Assembly: GCA_937893485.1 (NCBI GenBank)
Contig: CALBJL010000165.1
Location: forward strand, 1-16,173
Direction: 5' to 3'
Length of the DNA: 16,173 nucleotides
Source: an uncultured bacterium
Lineage (GTDB): Bacteria; Bacillota; Clostridia; Lachnospirales; Lachnospiraceae
The position numbers were made by a program, and so were the translations under genes. Numbering within the stretch: position 1 is the stretch's first letter; each line of letters starts with the position of its first letter. The notes below the pieces were generated by a model. It worked only from the letters and a program-made list of their open reading frames with translations. It was not told the origin of the DNA and made no database searches. Below, piece after piece: positions 14,875 to 16,173 of the stretch.

Positions 14875-15744
14875 ATGTTATCTAAAACGTTATCTAACAT
14901 GATCGTTTATTTCACACGCCGGAGCGGACACCGCCATCCGGTGATTTATCCCTGTATCATCATTTTATGCGCCCTTATGCTGACGCTTCAGCCGACAGTC
15001 ACAGCCCACGCTGCATCGGACGGGCTGCCGCCGTTTATCCTGCTCTCTGACTACTGTGCGTCCATTCCGATCGACGGTCAGTTCACGCTGATTGCTGTCT
15101 GCTCGAACGGGACGTTTCCGCGCTTTTCGAGCAGTAAATCCTCGATCGCCAGTGTGAACACCTACGGTGTCGTGACCGGTAAAAAGTCTGGCACCTGTAC
15201 GATCACGGCGAAGATCCGCGGTGCGGAGGCTTCGTGCAAGGTCACTGTCCAGAAATCGACCATCGCACTCAGCCAAAGCAGCATTTCCATGGAAAACGGG
15301 GCAAACGCGACGCTCAAAGCCACCGTATCGACCGGTCATGAGGTCGTATGGCGGTCCTCCGCCTCTTCGGTCGCCAGCGTCGATGAAAATGGAGTGATCA
15401 CCGCAAAAAAATGCGGCAGCGCGATCATTCGTGCTACCGCTGACGGTGTCAGTGCCACATGCAGGGTGACAGTGCGCAGACCAACGCTCTCACTGAGCCA
15501 CACAAGAATCACCCTCTACCCGGACGATACATTTGTGCTGACAGCCCGCTGTTCTTCCGATCGTCCGCTCAGCTACCGCTCATCCTCCTCTGCTACCGCG
15601 AGTGTGGATGAGACAGGGCGCATCTATGCCCATAAAAAAGGAACTGCGACCATCACCGTCAAAGTTGACGGTGTCAGCCGCACCTGTAAAGTCACTGTGA
15701 AGCCACAGGAAACACCTGCGGCATCTTCCACGAATCCCTCATAA
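14875..15744 (+). CDS. Secreted protein with three Big_2 (Ig-like) repeats
   Basis: The 289-residue protein has a signal peptide: basic residues up to about 21, a hydrophobic core at 23-40 and cleavage after THA-like VTAHA near residue 46. Three bacterial Ig-like group 2 repeats follow, each ending in a strand ASCKVTV, ATCRVTV or RTCKVTV. Each repeat contains the motif SxxASVxxxGxIxxxKxG. A short Pro/Ala/Ser tail ends the protein. There is no LPXTG sortase signal and no membrane anchor, so it is probably released or held by its repeats. The start at 14875 is chosen over an upstream TTG (14776) because AGGAGG lies 6 nt before it and the signal peptide then begins correctly. Big_2 domains serve in adhesion or as spacers; no catalytic domain is present. 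The gene is bracketed by inverted repeats. Confidence 0.9.
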   Translation: MLSKTLSNMIVYFTRRSGHRHPVIYPCIIILCALMLTLQPTVTAHAASDGLPPFILLSDYCASIPIDGQFTLIAVCSNGTFPRFSSSKSSIASVNTYGVVTGKKSGTCTITAKIRGAEASCKVTVQKSTIALSQSSISMENGANATLKATVSTGHEVVWRSSASSVASVDENGVITAKKCGSAIIRATADGVSATCRVTVRRPTLSLSHTRITLYPDDTFVLTARCSSDRPLSYRSSSSATASVDETGRIYAHKKGTATITVKVDGVSRTCKVTVKPQETPAASSTNPS

Positions 15745-15759
15745 CCCCATATGCTGGGG
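15745..15759 (+). other. Short hairpin just after the Big_2 stop codon
   Basis: CCCCA and TGGGG pair around a 5-nt loop immediately after the TAA. A run of five T residues follows only 15 nt later (15774-15778), so it is at best a weak terminator. It touches the right-hand inverted repeat. Confidence 0.35.
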
Positions 15760-15774
15760 ATCTGCCTACCTGAT
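15756..15774 (+). repeat. Right copy of inverted repeat flanking the Big_2 gene
   Basis: GGGGATCTGCCTACCTGAT is the reverse complement of the left copy at 14815-14834 with one base missing. It begins 12 nt after the Big_2 stop codon. Confidence 0.8.
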
Positions 15775-16173
15775 TTTTGTGAGTATATTTTTTGCGAAGT
15801 TAGTTCCGCGTTCGGGCTGTCTGGCTGCGTCCCCGGCAGTATCCCGATCAGACTGCTCCGATTGCCCGACGGTGCCTCGCTGTTTCTTCAGCCTTGGCTC
15901 GATGTGTCTTTCGCTTTGCTCACACACATAGCCTGCGGCTTTCAGTTGTGACACAAGAAGCGTTATCAAATCGCTCGCACTTCGCCGAACAAACGTCGCA
16001 TCTGACGGGAACTGCCCGTGTCCACAGCCGCCAGCCCTGCATTCCATATTGCCTTATAAAACCCATTCGTCCACAAATCAAATCTGCATATATACGTGCA
16101 TCTCGCGTATAACTAGCAGCGCGAGCAAAGCCATGTCTGATTTTGCTGCCTTTGCACGATGGAGATGAGACTC
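15775..16173. other. Gene-free segment rich in inverted repeats
   Basis: I see no convincing gene in these roughly 400 bp. The longest open frame is on the minus strand (16047 to 15766, 93 codons) with a weak AAGG site. Its codons include AGG, CGA, CGG and ATA far more often than the neighbouring genes, and the product resembles no family I recognise. Several short stems are visible: ACGGG/CCCGT (about 16008-16022), TCGGGC/GCCCGA around 15815-15870, GCAGT/ACTGC inside it, TATACG/CGTATA and CTCGCG/CGCGAG near the end. A structured non-coding RNA, a dispersed intergenic repeat or a decayed element would all fit. Confidence 0.4.

Noticed and set aside
15766..16047. Minus-strand 93-codon open frame
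   Set aside because: Weak ribosome binding site, codon use unlike the neighbouring genes and no recognisable family. Kept only as part of the gene-free segment.

Overview
The window looks like chromosomal DNA of a mid-GC Clostridia bacterium, most likely a gut Lachnospiraceae of the Roseburia/Agathobacter type. The evidence is gene content and style: ECF ATPase pair, TrmL, VanW/G5 protein, Big_2 secreted protein, MMPL plus a heptad-repeat partner, and AGGAGG-type ribosome binding sites. The genus is inferred only. No rRNA, tRNA, CRISPR array, transposase or phage gene is visible.

Region 1 (1-6730, minus strand) is a tight co-directional run, read from high to low coordinates. It begins at a good sigma-A promoter (6698-6727) with a hairpin-rich leader. 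The genes are a VanW/G5 membrane-anchored protein, a HypE-like AIR-synthase-fold ATP enzyme, an Lrp/AsnC regulator, a class I aminotransferase, TrmL, EcfA1 and EcfA2. Gaps are 2-30 nt or 4-nt ATGA overlaps. A ribosome binding site at the window edge implies another gene downstream, probably ecfT.

Region 2 (6730-8400) holds a 37-residue single-span membrane protein on the minus strand. Divergent from it is a plus-strand pair: a membrane-anchored helical-repeat protein overlapping a DnaQ-type 3'-5' exonuclease.

Region 3 (8400-14710, minus strand) reads from high to low coordinates as: a 76-residue protein of unknown function, a YjbQ-family protein, a TetR regulator, a control region, an MMPL/RND transporter, a large extracytoplasmic heptad-repeat protein, and a MntP-like membrane protein. 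The control region has a perfect 10-6-10 palindrome, promoter-like boxes and a strong intrinsic terminator. The simplest reading is that the TetR protein controls an export module formed by the MMPL protein and its heptad-repeat partner.

Region 4 (14734-16173, plus strand) has a secreted three-repeat Big_2 protein bracketed by a 19-20 bp inverted repeat. It is followed by about 400 bp without a convincing gene, rich in short inverted repeats and unlike its neighbours in codon use. This tail and the bracketing repeat are the least explained parts of the window. The transporter control region and the altered MntP-like protein come next.
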